This document shows, one piece after another, positions 1 to 7,663 of a stretch of 64,000 nt of DNA. A program made the translations under genes and the position numbers. The stretch covers positions 434,001-498,000 of the forward strand of contig NZ_JAPNKC010000001.1 in assembly GCF_026626705.1 (NCBI RefSeq), given 5' to 3'. The number at the start of each line of letters is the position of its first letter. Position 1 is the first letter of the stretch. Origin of the DNA: Pyxidicoccus sp. MSG2 (GTDB lineage Bacteria; Myxococcota; Myxococcia; Myxococcales; Myxococcaceae). The notes under the pieces were generated by a model. The model did not search any database and had not been told where the DNA came from. It worked only from the letters and a program-made list of their open reading frames with translations.

Positions 1-270
1 CCGTCCGGCGTCGTCAGCTCGTCCGTAATCGGGTAGCCCAGCACGCCCCGCTCCCAGCTCAGCTGCTCCCACTTGCCACGGATGGCGCCCAGCACCACGT
101 GCGCGCCCAGCGTCGGCGTCCAGTAGATGCTGCCGCGCTCGAAGTGATTGAAGCGGCCCACCCCGTCCGGCGTGGCCAGCTCACCGGCCTGGCATGCCCC
201 CAGCAGCACGGGACCATTGACCGCGTCGTACTTCGCCTTGATGTCCCCCATCACCACGCAACCGGAGCCC
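1..270. repeat. Near-identical copy (with 1829-2098) shared by tandem LGFP genes
   Basis: Bases 1-270 align without gaps to 1829-2098 with about a dozen mismatches counted by eye. The identity covers the first LGFP repeat units of both paralogous genes and falls away sharply at the edge of the upstream domains. This suggests recent duplication or gene conversion limited to the wall-binding repeats. Confidence 0.8.
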
Positions 271-977
271 CAGTTGTAATCGGTCCGGTAGCGGTTGAAG
301 ACCGCGGACACGAGCGAGGAACCACCCACCGTGGTCCTCCCGCATTGCAGGGCATACGCGCCCACCCAGGGGGTGTACGTGTAGAGCGCGGCGGTGGCCT
401 TGGTGGCGGGCGTCACCGTGCAGGGGTCCAACGTCTGCTTGGTGAGGCCGACCTTCCACCCACTGACCGTGGGCCTGCCCGCGTCCAGGTCCCTCAGGTA
501 TCCCCGAATCTTCGCGGCACCGCACTCCACCTGGTTGCCAAACCCCGCGTAGCTCGTGTCGCAGCCCCCACTGTCCGGACAACCGCAACCGGTGGCCTTG
601 GCCAGGTTGGCCGAGGTTCCGCTCTGGATGAGGCTCGACTCAATCTGGATGCGCGCCAGCATGTAGAGCGGGCTGATGCCATGGGCGAGGGAGCGCTCGA
701 CGATGAGCGTTGCGGCCGTCTTGTTCCCCCACGCGGGGTCCCTGTACCCGGCCAGGTAGGAGCCCTTCTGCTGGAGGAACTGCTGCACCTGCGCGGGATT
801 GATCCATCCCCCACCCGCCAGGTCCCCATCCTCCATCAGCCGGTGCATGTCATAGCCCCCGGCCACCTCGAGCAGGACCTGGCCGGTCAGCTCATCCACG
901 GGACGAGGCGCTTCCTCGGGACCACCGCAACCGACGGCGAGGGCACACAACAACAGCAGATGGCGAGACAAGCGCAT
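1..977 (-). CDS. Secreted LGFP-repeat cell-wall lipoprotein (3' end outside window)
   Basis: This is the first 325 codons of a gene that runs off the left edge. The start is the ATG whose complement is at 975-977. The N-terminus has a short hydrophobic signal with a cysteine after it (LALAVGCGG region), as in exported lipoproteins. Residues about 45-230 form a Cys-containing domain (AGYRDPAWGNKTA, then GISPLYMLARIQIESSL) whose helix resembles a lysozyme/SLT-like IxxESS segment, so a peptidoglycan-cleaving or -binding role is possible. From about residue 240 on, LGFP repeats begin (GDIKAKYDAVNGPVLLG, FNHFERGSIYWTP, GVLGYPITDE). LGFP repeats are known from cell-wall-anchored amidases and mycolate-associated proteins. 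The repeat part is almost identical to the downstream gene at 1105-3249. The catalytic assignment is inference. Confidence 0.75.
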   Translation of the reverse strand, partial: MRLSRHLLLLCALAVGCGGPEEAPRPVDELTGQVLLEVAGGYDMHRLMEDGDLAGGGWINPAQVQQFLQQKGSYLAGYRDPAWGNKTAATLIVERSLAHGISPLYMLARIQIESSLIQSGTSANLAKATGCGCPDSGGCDTSYAGFGNQVECGAAKIRGYLRDLDAGRPTVSGWKVGLTKQTLDPCTVTPATKATAALYTYTPWVGAYALQCGRTTVGGSSLVSAVFNRYRTDYNWGSGCVVMGDIKAKYDAVNGPVLLGACQAGELATPDGVGRFNHFERGSIYWTPTLGAHVVLGAIRGKWEQLSWERGVLGYPITDELTTPD

Positions 978-1104
978 GCGTCTTCTCGGGGAAAGGGGAG
1001 GAACTGGCGAAGGTGTCGCCGCGCGGCGGGAGGCGGATGGTCGCACTCCCGCCGCGGGCGGACTTCAGTCGTCTGATGCGGACCGAGGGAGTCCGCCGGT
1101 ACTG

Positions 1105-3249
1105 CTACTTCATGCGCACCGTGACGGTGTTGGTGGCGGTGGTGAGCGTGAGGAAGCCCCTCTGGAACTCGCTCTCGCGCCCGCCGGTGACGGCGTACTC
1201 GTCACGCACCGGGTAGCCCAGCGCCCCCGTCTCCCAGCCCATCGACTCCCACTTCGCGCGAATCGGGCCATGCACCTCGTGCGCTCCCGTCGTCGGCGTC
1301 CAGTAGATGCTTCCATTCTGGAAGTGATTGAAGCGCCCCACCCCGTCCGGCGTCTTCGTCTCGTCCGTCAGCGGGTAGCCCAGCAACCCCGCCTCACGAC
1401 TCAGTGCCACCCACAGGGCGTTGATGTCGCCAACCACCGCATGTGCTCCCGTCGCCGGCGTGAAGTAGATGCTTCCCTTCTGGAAGTGGCTGAAGCGGCC
1501 CACTCCGTCTGGCGCCGCCTGCTCGTCCGTCACCGGGTAGCCCAGGTAGCTCTTCTCCCACCCCAGCTCCACCCACTTCGCATGGATGAGTCCGCGCACC
1601 TCGTGCGCCCCCGTCGCCTGCGTCCAGTAGATGCTTCCATTCTCGAAGTGGTTGTAGCGGCCCACCCCGTCCGGCGTGACCAGCTCCCCCGTCTTCGGGT
1701 AGCCCAGCACGCTGCGCTCCCAGCCCAGCTGCTCCCACTTCGCGCGGATGTCCCCGTGCAGCTCCCACGCCCCCAGCTCCGCCGTCCAGTAGATGCTGCC
1801 GCGCTCGAAGTGGTTGTAGCGGCCTCGGCCGTCTGGCGTCGTCAGCTCGTCCGTAATCGGGTAGCCCAGCACGCCCCGCTCCCAGCTCAGCTGCTCCCAC
1901 TTGCCACGGATGGCGCCCAGCACCACGTGCGCACCCAGCGCCGGCGTCCAGTAGATGCTGCCGCGCTCGAAGTGATTGAAACGGCCCACGCCGTCCGGCG
2001 TGGCCAGCTCACCGACCTGGCACGCCCCCAGCAGCACGGGGCCGTTCACCGCGTTGTACTTCGCCTTGATGTCCCCCATCAGCACGCAGCCCGTGCCGCA
2101 GTGTGAATTGGCCCGGGCGAGGTAATCCCGCCAGGGCCAGTTGGCACCGGGGTCCGTGCGGTCATACGGCTGGAGCTTGCCGTGGCCCACCACGTGGTAG
2201 CTGTCGCGAGGAATCCCGTGGTCACGAGTGATGTCGCAGAGCAGCCGGGCCGAGGCGTCGATCTGCCCCACCGGCCAGTTCACCGTCGACGCATAACCGC
2301 CGTGCTCGATGCCGATGGTGAAGTCGTTGGCGCTTCTCCCGTTCAGCCCGCACTCCGCCCCGCTGTTGTTGCTGCACTGGTAGGTGGCGCCGATGTGCCA
2401 GCCCCGGCTCCCGTCGCGCACGAGCTGGCTGATCTCCCCTCCGTCCTCGCGCACCACGTAGTGCGCGCTCACCTGCGAGCTGGGGTTGGTCAGCCAGCTC
2501 CAGCACCCCGAGTAGCTGCTCTCACAGGTGTGGATGATGACCATCTTCACCCCCATGGGCCGGGCGTTGTAGTTGGGCGAGGGCCGCCACACGGCCGGGG
2601 CGTAGTCCGGACCGGCGAGCGCCTGGGCCTGCTGCCCCAGCTCCCCTTCGGCCAGGCCCTGTCCACTCGCGGCCCACTCCTTCGAGAGCGTCCCGAGTCC
2701 CAGGCGGGCCACCCGGAAGACCTCGTTCTGGACGAAGCTGCGACGGCCCGCCTCGTCCTGGATGCCGGACACCTCGGCCACCGCCGGTGCCCACTTCGCA
2801 GCCTGAGTCCGCTCCACCTTCAGCGCCTTCGCGTGACGTGACAGCAGCGCCGCCGCCGCGCGGACGTGGGAGCGCGCTTCGGTCCTCGCCTGCTCCGCCG
2901 TGACACCGGCCAGCTTCGCGCCCTCCTCGAGCTGCGCTCTCGTGAGCGCCATCATTCCGAAGACGGCCGGGCGGCCCGCGAACTCCTCGGTGCCCTCCAC
3001 CATCTGGTAGCGCGTCTGCACGAAGGCAATGGACTTGAGGAGCGCGGGCGGCACATCGAACTCCGCGCCGGCCTCCTTGAAGAGCGCATCGAAGGTCTCA
3101 TCCTCGCGGGCTGCGTCCTCCGTCCCTGGCGCTTCCCTCTGCACCTGGGGGACCGCGGACGCCTGCTGCGGCGGCTGCTCGTCCATGCCACACGCCTGCG
3201 TCAGCGCCAGCGCGGCGGCGAGCACGACAATTCCTGGCCTCTTCTTCAT
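1105..3249 (-). CDS. N-acetylmuramoyl-L-alanine amidase lipoprotein with LGFP repeats
   Basis: 714 aa. It likely cleaves the amide between MurNAc and L-Ala in peptidoglycan outside the cytoplasm. Residues 1-20 are a signal peptide ending LTQAC, a slightly weak lipobox. Residues about 55-105 resemble a soluble lytic transglycosylase-type helix bundle (VPPALLKSIAFVQTRY, then FGMM), but the usual ES pair is missing, so that domain is probably non-catalytic. Residues about 220-380 are an Amidase_2/PGRP domain: zinc ligands H240 (VIIHTC), H356 (VVGHGK) and D366 (DRTDPG). Residues about 387-700 hold about six LGFP repeats (GRFNHFERGSIYWTP / LGYPITDE), a wall-binding module. The start has a strong GGAGGA Shine-Dalgarno. 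It is the upstream tandem paralogue of the truncated gene at 1-977, 127 nt apart, and both probably belong to one unit. A role in predation or wall remodelling is inference. Confidence 0.88.
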   Translation of the reverse strand: MKKRPGIVVLAAALALTQACGMDEQPPQQASAVPQVQREAPGTEDAAREDETFDALFKEAGAEFDVPPALLKSIAFVQTRYQMVEGTEEFAGRPAVFGMMALTRAQLEEGAKLAGVTAEQARTEARSHVRAAAALLSRHAKALKVERTQAAKWAPAVAEVSGIQDEAGRRSFVQNEVFRVARLGLGTLSKEWAASGQGLAEGELGQQAQALAGPDYAPAVWRPSPNYNARPMGVKMVIIHTCESSYSGCWSWLTNPSSQVSAHYVVREDGGEISQLVRDGSRGWHIGATYQCSNNSGAECGLNGRSANDFTIGIEHGGYASTVNWPVGQIDASARLLCDITRDHGIPRDSYHVVGHGKLQPYDRTDPGANWPWRDYLARANSHCGTGCVLMGDIKAKYNAVNGPVLLGACQVGELATPDGVGRFNHFERGSIYWTPALGAHVVLGAIRGKWEQLSWERGVLGYPITDELTTPDGRGRYNHFERGSIYWTAELGAWELHGDIRAKWEQLGWERSVLGYPKTGELVTPDGVGRYNHFENGSIYWTQATGAHEVRGLIHAKWVELGWEKSYLGYPVTDEQAAPDGVGRFSHFQKGSIYFTPATGAHAVVGDINALWVALSREAGLLGYPLTDETKTPDGVGRFNHFQNGSIYWTPTTGAHEVHGPIRAKWESMGWETGALGYPVRDEYAVTGGRESEFQRGFLTLTTATNTVTVRMK

Positions 3250-3639
3250 CGATTCCTCCGGACTTCGTCACGCGAGTCAGGTGCGGCTCCAGGGAGCGCG
3301 AAAGACGGGCGCAAGGGGAGCCAGAGCGGAGGAGATTACAATTCTATTGGCCTCCGAGAAATCAAGAAATCGCGACTAGGCCAGAAATTCTGGGTCTCCA
3401 TTTTTGCCGTTGCCCTCAACAACACAGGTGAGTACTGCGCGCGCAAACCTGAACAGCATCCGTGTCAGTCCAGCGGATGCGCTGACCGACACATTCACGG
3501 ACATGACCCGGTGGACCAGCGCCCTGAACGAGGGCGCAATGGAGGGCGTCCGTGGTGGACATCAGCGGTGAAACAAATCAAGACTCCGAGTGTGAGCTCA
3601 CCATTGCTCACCCTTCCGCAACATTGGAGATTCATCGCG
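3250..3639. other. Divergent intergenic region, no gene seen
   Basis: 390 bases between the divergent amidase (minus) and discoidin-like lipoprotein (plus) genes. The part near 3335-3420 is clearly AT-richer than its surroundings and has a TAGAAT-like -10 on the minus strand at 3341-3346, without a well-spaced -35. This is probably the promoter region for the amidase genes. No small ORF with a good ribosome binding site was found. Confidence 0.4.
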
Positions 3640-4515
3640 ATGCGACATACCGGCCGTGCCCTTGTCCTGGGAAGTGCGCTGTTCTCGCTGTTCGCCCTCG
3701 GGTGTGGAAGCACCCTCTCCCCTGGAGAGGAGTTGGAAGGAGCTTCGTCGGAGTTCGTGCCCGAGCTGGCCACGAGCGAGGCCGCGCTGAGCTGTTCGAC
3801 GACCACCAGCCTGGTGCCGGCGATGACCAGCGCGACGGCCCCGAGCGGAAGTGTCACCCGGTCGGGCGCCTATGACTCCACGTATGAAGCGTGGAAGGCC
3901 TTCGACAGCTCCAACACGAGCATGTGGATCTCGACCGTCTACCAGACGCCCGCGTGGATCGCGTACGAGTGGACGGACTTCACGCCCCGGCTCGTCACCA
4001 GCTACGCCATCACGTTCGCCAATGGTTCGTTGACGAGCCGCGCGCCCAGCGCCTGGACGCTGGAGGGATGGAATGGCAGCGGTTGGGTCGTGGTGGACAC
4101 GCGCTCCGGCGAGACCGGCTGGGCCGGGCTGCAGACGCGCACGTACACGGTGGGGTCTCCGGGAAGCTTCCTGAAGTACCGGCTGAACATCACGGATGAC
4201 AATGACCCTTCGGCGGGCATCGTCGTCGTGTCCATGGGCCGGCTGGAGCTCTTCGGCTGCGGCCAGACCCACTGCGGTTACAACGGCGAGACGTGCTGCC
4301 CGGGGCAGGTCTGCTCCGGCGTGCTCACGTGCAGCGGCGGAACCTGCCAGCTGTTCTGCGGGCACATCGGTGAGAGCTGCTGCTCGGGCGCCTATTGCGT
4401 GCAGGGCGGGTGTGGCACGTCGGGCCGCTGCGAGACCTGCGGTTACCGCAACGGGCCGTGCTGCGGCAATTCTTGTGGCTTCCCGCTCACCTGCAGATTC
4501 GGCTTCTGCCAGTGA
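3640..4515 (+). CDS. Secreted lipoprotein with discoidin-like domain and Cys-rich tail
   Basis: 291 aa. The chosen ATG gives a typical lipoprotein signal (LVLGSALFSLFALGC). The open frame extends upstream but no other start there is preceded by a signal. Residues about 60-205 read as an F5/8 type C (discoidin/CBM32-like) fold: a WKAFD segment near the start, YEWTDF, SYAITFANG, WTLEGWNG and YRLNI strands, which usually bind carbohydrate. Residues about 206-291 are a cysteine-rich tail with repeated GESCC / GETCC / GPCCG motifs and well over a dozen cysteines, probably disulfide-bonded knots. A surface carbohydrate-binding role is inferred. No catalytic residues are recognised. Confidence 0.75.
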   Translation: MRHTGRALVLGSALFSLFALGCGSTLSPGEELEGASSEFVPELATSEAALSCSTTTSLVPAMTSATAPSGSVTRSGAYDSTYEAWKAFDSSNTSMWISTVYQTPAWIAYEWTDFTPRLVTSYAITFANGSLTSRAPSAWTLEGWNGSGWVVVDTRSGETGWAGLQTRTYTVGSPGSFLKYRLNITDDNDPSAGIVVVSMGRLELFGCGQTHCGYNGETCCPGQVCSGVLTCSGGTCQLFCGHIGESCCSGAYCVQGGCGTSGRCETCGYRNGPCCGNSCGFPLTCRFGFCQ

Positions 4516-4875
4516 GCGGAGGGAGGGCTCGACCGGCTCCCCTGTAGGGGTGCCCGCGAGCAAGGCCCTCTACGGCGTGGCCAACCCCGCGGGCGCGGTG
4601 CCCGCGGGCGTGGGCTTCGTCTAACGGCGCGCCGGGCGCGGACTTCGCCCTCCATGACACGGGCGACCTGTTCGAGCCCGGTACCGGCACTCACCGGCGG
4701 GTGACAGGTGTCATCAGCCACGAGCGGGGCGCGCGTACGAGGGGAACGCAGGCGCGTCACTTCCCGACGCGGCGAGCACGCTCCCCGGCGCCCACTCGCC
4801 TCGCGACGCGGGGGGCGTGTCACGGGCATGACGATTGCTCTCGCGGACGTCCCTCCCCTCACCAGGAGCCTCTCG
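4516..4875. other. Intergenic region, no gene seen
   Basis: 360 bases between two co-directional secreted-protein genes. It contains a GC-rich direct/inverted motif (CCCGCGGG twice near 4587-4612) that could fold after the upstream stop codon, but there is no T-run. There is also a TGACA-N2-TGTCA element at about 4702-4713. No convincing coding region was found in it. Confidence 0.4.
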
Positions 4876-5682
4876 ATGCCCGCCATGAAGAGCGCTGTCT
4901 GTGTCGTCGGATTGCTGGTCGCGGTCAGCGGGCTGTGGCCCGCCACGGCTTCCGCGGCCTGTGGTTGCAGCAACATGCGGCTGGTCCACGCGGGGGCAAC
5001 GGGAACGATGTGCTCCAACGCGGCCCTGAACTTCCTCGCCACGGAATGCGCCGTGGCCCCGGGAGCATCCAAGGGCTGCGCGACCACCTGGGCCTATGAG
5101 TGCAACCTCGGAGTGAACTCGAAGAAGTACGCCAACGTGAAGCCCTACCAGAGGACGGGCTTCCAGCCCGTGGCGACCCTGACGGCGGGCAGCACGGTGA
5201 GCCAGTGCAGCACGGGGCAATTGCTGCAATTGACCATCACCGGCAACGGCAGCGTCGAGGCGAATCCCGCCATCAATCCGACGTCCCTCGCGGGCACTCA
5301 GACGGTGGGCGGCAGGCGGCTCTACATCGACAACTCGGGGGCGCATCCTTTTCCCCAGGTCGGTGCCACCCAGCCGTCCGCGGGGGGAGACCCGAAGTTC
5401 GGCGGGGACAACTACTCCAATTACACCTCCGGCGACGTGCTGTTCAACTACAACGCCGCCACGCGCCAGCTGAGCTGGTGGGACAACACGGACCAGTCAA
5501 AGGACGCCCAGGGCGAGGTCGCCACCTGGAAGTACAAGTTCGTCTCGTTCGTCCAGGGCACGGCCGGACAGACCTCCTGCGCGTGCGCCTTCGACATCGC
5601 GGTGAACTGGCCGGCCAACAACAACGCTCCCGTTACGACGTGGACCTACCAGGCGGGTGGCAGCCAGAACTGCACCTGGTGA
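4876..5682 (+). CDS. Secreted protein of unknown function
   Basis: 268 aa. The ATG at 4876 is preceded by AGGAG at good spacing and gives a classical signal peptide (about residues 1-29, ending ATASA-ACGC). The open frame upstream lacks this. The mature protein is rich in Cys, Asn, Ser and Thr, with paired cysteines near the N-terminus (ACGCSNM), in the middle (SQCSTGQ) and near the C-terminus (SCACAFD, SQNCTW). The remainder looks beta-rich (FNYNAATRQLSWWDN, TWKYKFVSFV). I do not recognise the family. It is probably extracellular and disulfide-stabilised. The next gene downstream is the TetR of the PKS cluster, separated by a palindrome, so the two are unlikely to share a transcript. Confidence 0.7.
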   Translation: MPAMKSAVCVVGLLVAVSGLWPATASAACGCSNMRLVHAGATGTMCSNAALNFLATECAVAPGASKGCATTWAYECNLGVNSKKYANVKPYQRTGFQPVATLTAGSTVSQCSTGQLLQLTITGNGSVEANPAINPTSLAGTQTVGGRRLYIDNSGAHPFPQVGATQPSAGGDPKFGGDNYSNYTSGDVLFNYNAATRQLSWWDNTDQSKDAQGEVATWKYKFVSFVQGTAGQTSCACAFDIAVNWPANNNAPVTTWTYQAGGSQNCTW

Positions 5683-5780
5683 CCCGGGGCGCGGCCGAGC
5701 ACCGCCACGGGCTCTTGAAGAAGAAGTCGTGAGGACGTCCTGGCGCGGAGGACCCGCCCGGGTGTGGACCGCGGGCAACG

Positions 5781-5813
5781 CTCCTTGAAATGGTTCGGTC
5801 TCATTTCAAGGAG
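5781..5813 (+). promoter_or_regulatory. Perfect 12-bp inverted repeat overlapping the RBS of the TetR gene
   Basis: CTCCTTGAAATG (5781-5792) and CATTTCAAGGAG (5802-5813) are exact reverse complements with a 9-nt spacer. The AAGGAG of the right arm is also the Shine-Dalgarno of the ATG at 5819. It is a likely autoregulatory operator for the TetR protein. As RNA it would also form a 12-bp hairpin that hides the ribosome binding site. Confidence 0.7.
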
Positions 5814-5818
5814 CCTGG

Positions 5819-6493
5819 ATGCCCCGCAGCCCCACACCGACCCGCCGGAAACAACCTCGTCAGTCCCGGGCGCAGGCCACCTGCGACGCCATCCTCACGG
5901 CCACCGCCCGCATCCTCATCCGGGACGGGTACGAGGCCACGAACACCAACCGCATCGCCCAGGAGGCGGGCGTCAGCATCGGCTCGCTCTACCAGTACTA
6001 CCCGAACAAGGAGGCGCTGGTGATGGCCGTGCTGGAGCAGCATGGCGCCCGGTGGCTGGCGGAGTTCGAGGCCGGGCTGAATGAATCCGCGTCGGCCCCA
6101 TTGACGGTGGCGGTGCGAGCCATCATCCAGCAGATCCTCACCCTCAAGCGGCTCCACCCCCAGCTCGACCCGCTCCGGTATGGCCTGCTGCCGCACCTGC
6201 GCCCGCTGGGCTACGTGGACACCTTCGAGCAGCAGCTCTTCCGCCTGGTGCGCGCCTTCCTCGCCCCACGGCTGGAGGACATCCGCCCGCGAGAGCTCGA
6301 CATGGCCGTCTTCATCGTCGTCCACACGCTGGAGGCGCTGTGCCATGCCGCGGGCGTGGACCGGCCCGACTACCTCACCAACCACGCGTTCCCGGAGGAG
6401 CTGTGCGCGCTCGTGCTCGGCTACCTCCGCCCGGAGCCTCCTCTCCTCCGCCATCCCCCGCCACCGCGCCTCCAGGCCTGGAAGGAAATATGA
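5819..6493 (+). CDS. TetR-family transcriptional regulator of the PKS cluster
   Basis: 224 aa. Residues about 18-75 are a TetR_N helix-turn-helix (RAQATCDAILTATARILIR, NRIAQEAGVSIGSLYQYYPN, then KEALVMAVLEQH). The C-terminal ligand/dimer domain (about 80-200) is typical in length but its ligand cannot be predicted. The protein ends in a proline-rich tail. The start is fixed by AAGGAG, which sits inside a perfect inverted repeat, so autoregulation is likely. It is the first gene of a same-strand cluster with a desaturase, a FAD oxidoreductase and a PKS, and probably represses them in response to a fatty acyl or pathway ligand (inference). Confidence 0.9.
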   Translation: MPRSPTPTRRKQPRQSRAQATCDAILTATARILIRDGYEATNTNRIAQEAGVSIGSLYQYYPNKEALVMAVLEQHGARWLAEFEAGLNESASAPLTVAVRAIIQQILTLKRLHPQLDPLRYGLLPHLRPLGYVDTFEQQLFRLVRAFLAPRLEDIRPRELDMAVFIVVHTLEALCHAAGVDRPDYLTNHAFPEELCALVLGYLRPEPPLLRHPPPPRLQAWKEI

Positions 6494-6572
6494 GCAGTAG
6501 ACCCGCGGAGGGCGGCGGAAGGGGCGTGTTTCCCTCTGGGGCTCGAATGTGAGCACCCATGCGAGTTGAGCC

Positions 6573-6607
6573 GGAGGTGCAATCAAAGACATCCTGATTG
6601 CATCTCC
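6573..6607 (+). promoter_or_regulatory. Near-perfect inverted repeat directly before the desaturase start
   Basis: GGAGGTGCAATCA (6573-6585) and TGATTGCATCTCC (6595-6607) match at 12 of 13 positions around a 9-nt spacer. The repeat ends one base before the ATG at 6608. Arm length and spacer equal those of the repeat at 5781-5813, and the two share an ATTnCA-like half-site, though offset. It could be a second TetR operator or an RNA hairpin governing translation. Confidence 0.55.
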
Positions 6608-7651
6608 ATGAATCAACATCCCGAAGACCAGCAGCGGGCCGTCGCCTTTCAACGGCGCGAGCTCGAGGCCTTTCCTTCCCTGACGAAGGCGCAGCTCGAC
6701 GACCTCCGGCACAAGTCCCACGCGCTCCAGCAGGAGTTCCGGGCCCACCCCGTCCTCCACGACACGCTCAATGTCTTGCTGCTGCTGGGGCTCTTCGCCG
6801 CGGACCTGCTGAGCCTGACGGTGTTGCCCTTCCTGTCGCCGTGGCCCCTGTCGACGCCGGGCGGCGCCGCGCTGGCGGGCGTCGTGTCCGGCGCGGTGCA
6901 TAGCTTCCTCGTGTGCGGCATCGTCACGTTCAGCGTCCACGAGGGCGCCGCGCACAACCTCATCATCCTGGGCAGGGGGCCGGTGGCACGGGCGCTGCGG
7001 CTGCTGGCGAACAACGCCTGCCGCCTCTTCCTGGCGGACCCCGTCCACTACGCGGAAGCCCACGGGACCCATCACCGGAGCCTGGGCACCCCCGAGGACG
7101 GCTCCTTCACCCACTTCGTCCGCTTCCGGCGCCTGCTGGGCGCCCTGCTTCCCCTGGCGCCCATGCTCAGCCACTCGGACTACTTCCCGTGGCGGCCACG
7201 GGAGCACACGCGCAGCCGTCGACTCTCCGTCGCGCTCACCAATTCCTATCTCCTGTTCTGCGCGGTGCTGGCGACCTGGCTGCACGGTCCTGTCTTCATG
7301 CTCGTGGCGCTGCTGGTCGTCGGAAGCTGGCTCAGCTTCGTCCTGGACCGCCTCCGCGAAAGCACCGAGCACCTGTTCATGCCCCTGGACCGGGCGAATG
7401 GCACACGCGAGCTGGGGCTGGGGTTCTGGGGGCTGCTGCTGGGCGGAGGGCCGTGGGGCCAGCCCTGTCACCTGACACACCACCTGGAGCCCGCCCTGCC
7501 CTGGTACCAGCAGCTCCGCCTGCACTTCTTCCTGCGCCGGGTGCTGACGGCGGAGCAGCGGCGCCACTTCTTCCCCAGGCCCGTCATCGGCGTGCCCCAC
7601 CTGCTCTGGCGACTGGCCACCGCGAGCCAGCCCACCGCGGCTCGCGACTGA
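6608..7651 (+). CDS. Membrane fatty-acid desaturase family protein
   Basis: 347 aa. Three histidine clusters typical of membrane di-iron desaturases/hydroxylases are present: HEGAAH at about residue 114, HGTHH at about 152 and HLTHH at about 288. They are set among hydrophobic segments (about 50-110 and 205-245). The reaction would be O2-dependent desaturation or hydroxylation of an acyl chain at the inner membrane. The ATG at 6608 is chosen over the in-frame TTG at 6566. No clear SD lies directly upstream because the space is filled by an inverted repeat. The downstream gene starts 12 nt after the stop, so the two are co-transcribed. The substrate may be the chain made by the PKS in this cluster (inference). 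Confidence 0.85.
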   Translation: MNQHPEDQQRAVAFQRRELEAFPSLTKAQLDDLRHKSHALQQEFRAHPVLHDTLNVLLLLGLFAADLLSLTVLPFLSPWPLSTPGGAALAGVVSGAVHSFLVCGIVTFSVHEGAAHNLIILGRGPVARALRLLANNACRLFLADPVHYAEAHGTHHRSLGTPEDGSFTHFVRFRRLLGALLPLAPMLSHSDYFPWRPREHTRSRRLSVALTNSYLLFCAVLATWLHGPVFMLVALLVVGSWLSFVLDRLRESTEHLFMPLDRANGTRELGLGFWGLLLGGGPWGQPCHLTHHLEPALPWYQQLRLHFFLRRVLTAEQRRHFFPRPVIGVPHLLWRLATASQPTAARD

Positions 7652-7663
7652 AGGGGCGCCATC

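Noticed and set aside
4702..4713. TGACA-N2-TGTCA as a GntR/FadR-type operator
   Set aside because: The same bases occur inside the PKS gene (10967-10979) as part of the conserved GVTGV codons, so the motif has little specificity, and no regulator is adjacent.
4443..5087. Minus-strand 214-codon ORF
   Set aside because: It overlaps the signal-peptide gene at 4876, lacks an RBS and shows typical antisense-frame Arg/Ala/Pro composition.
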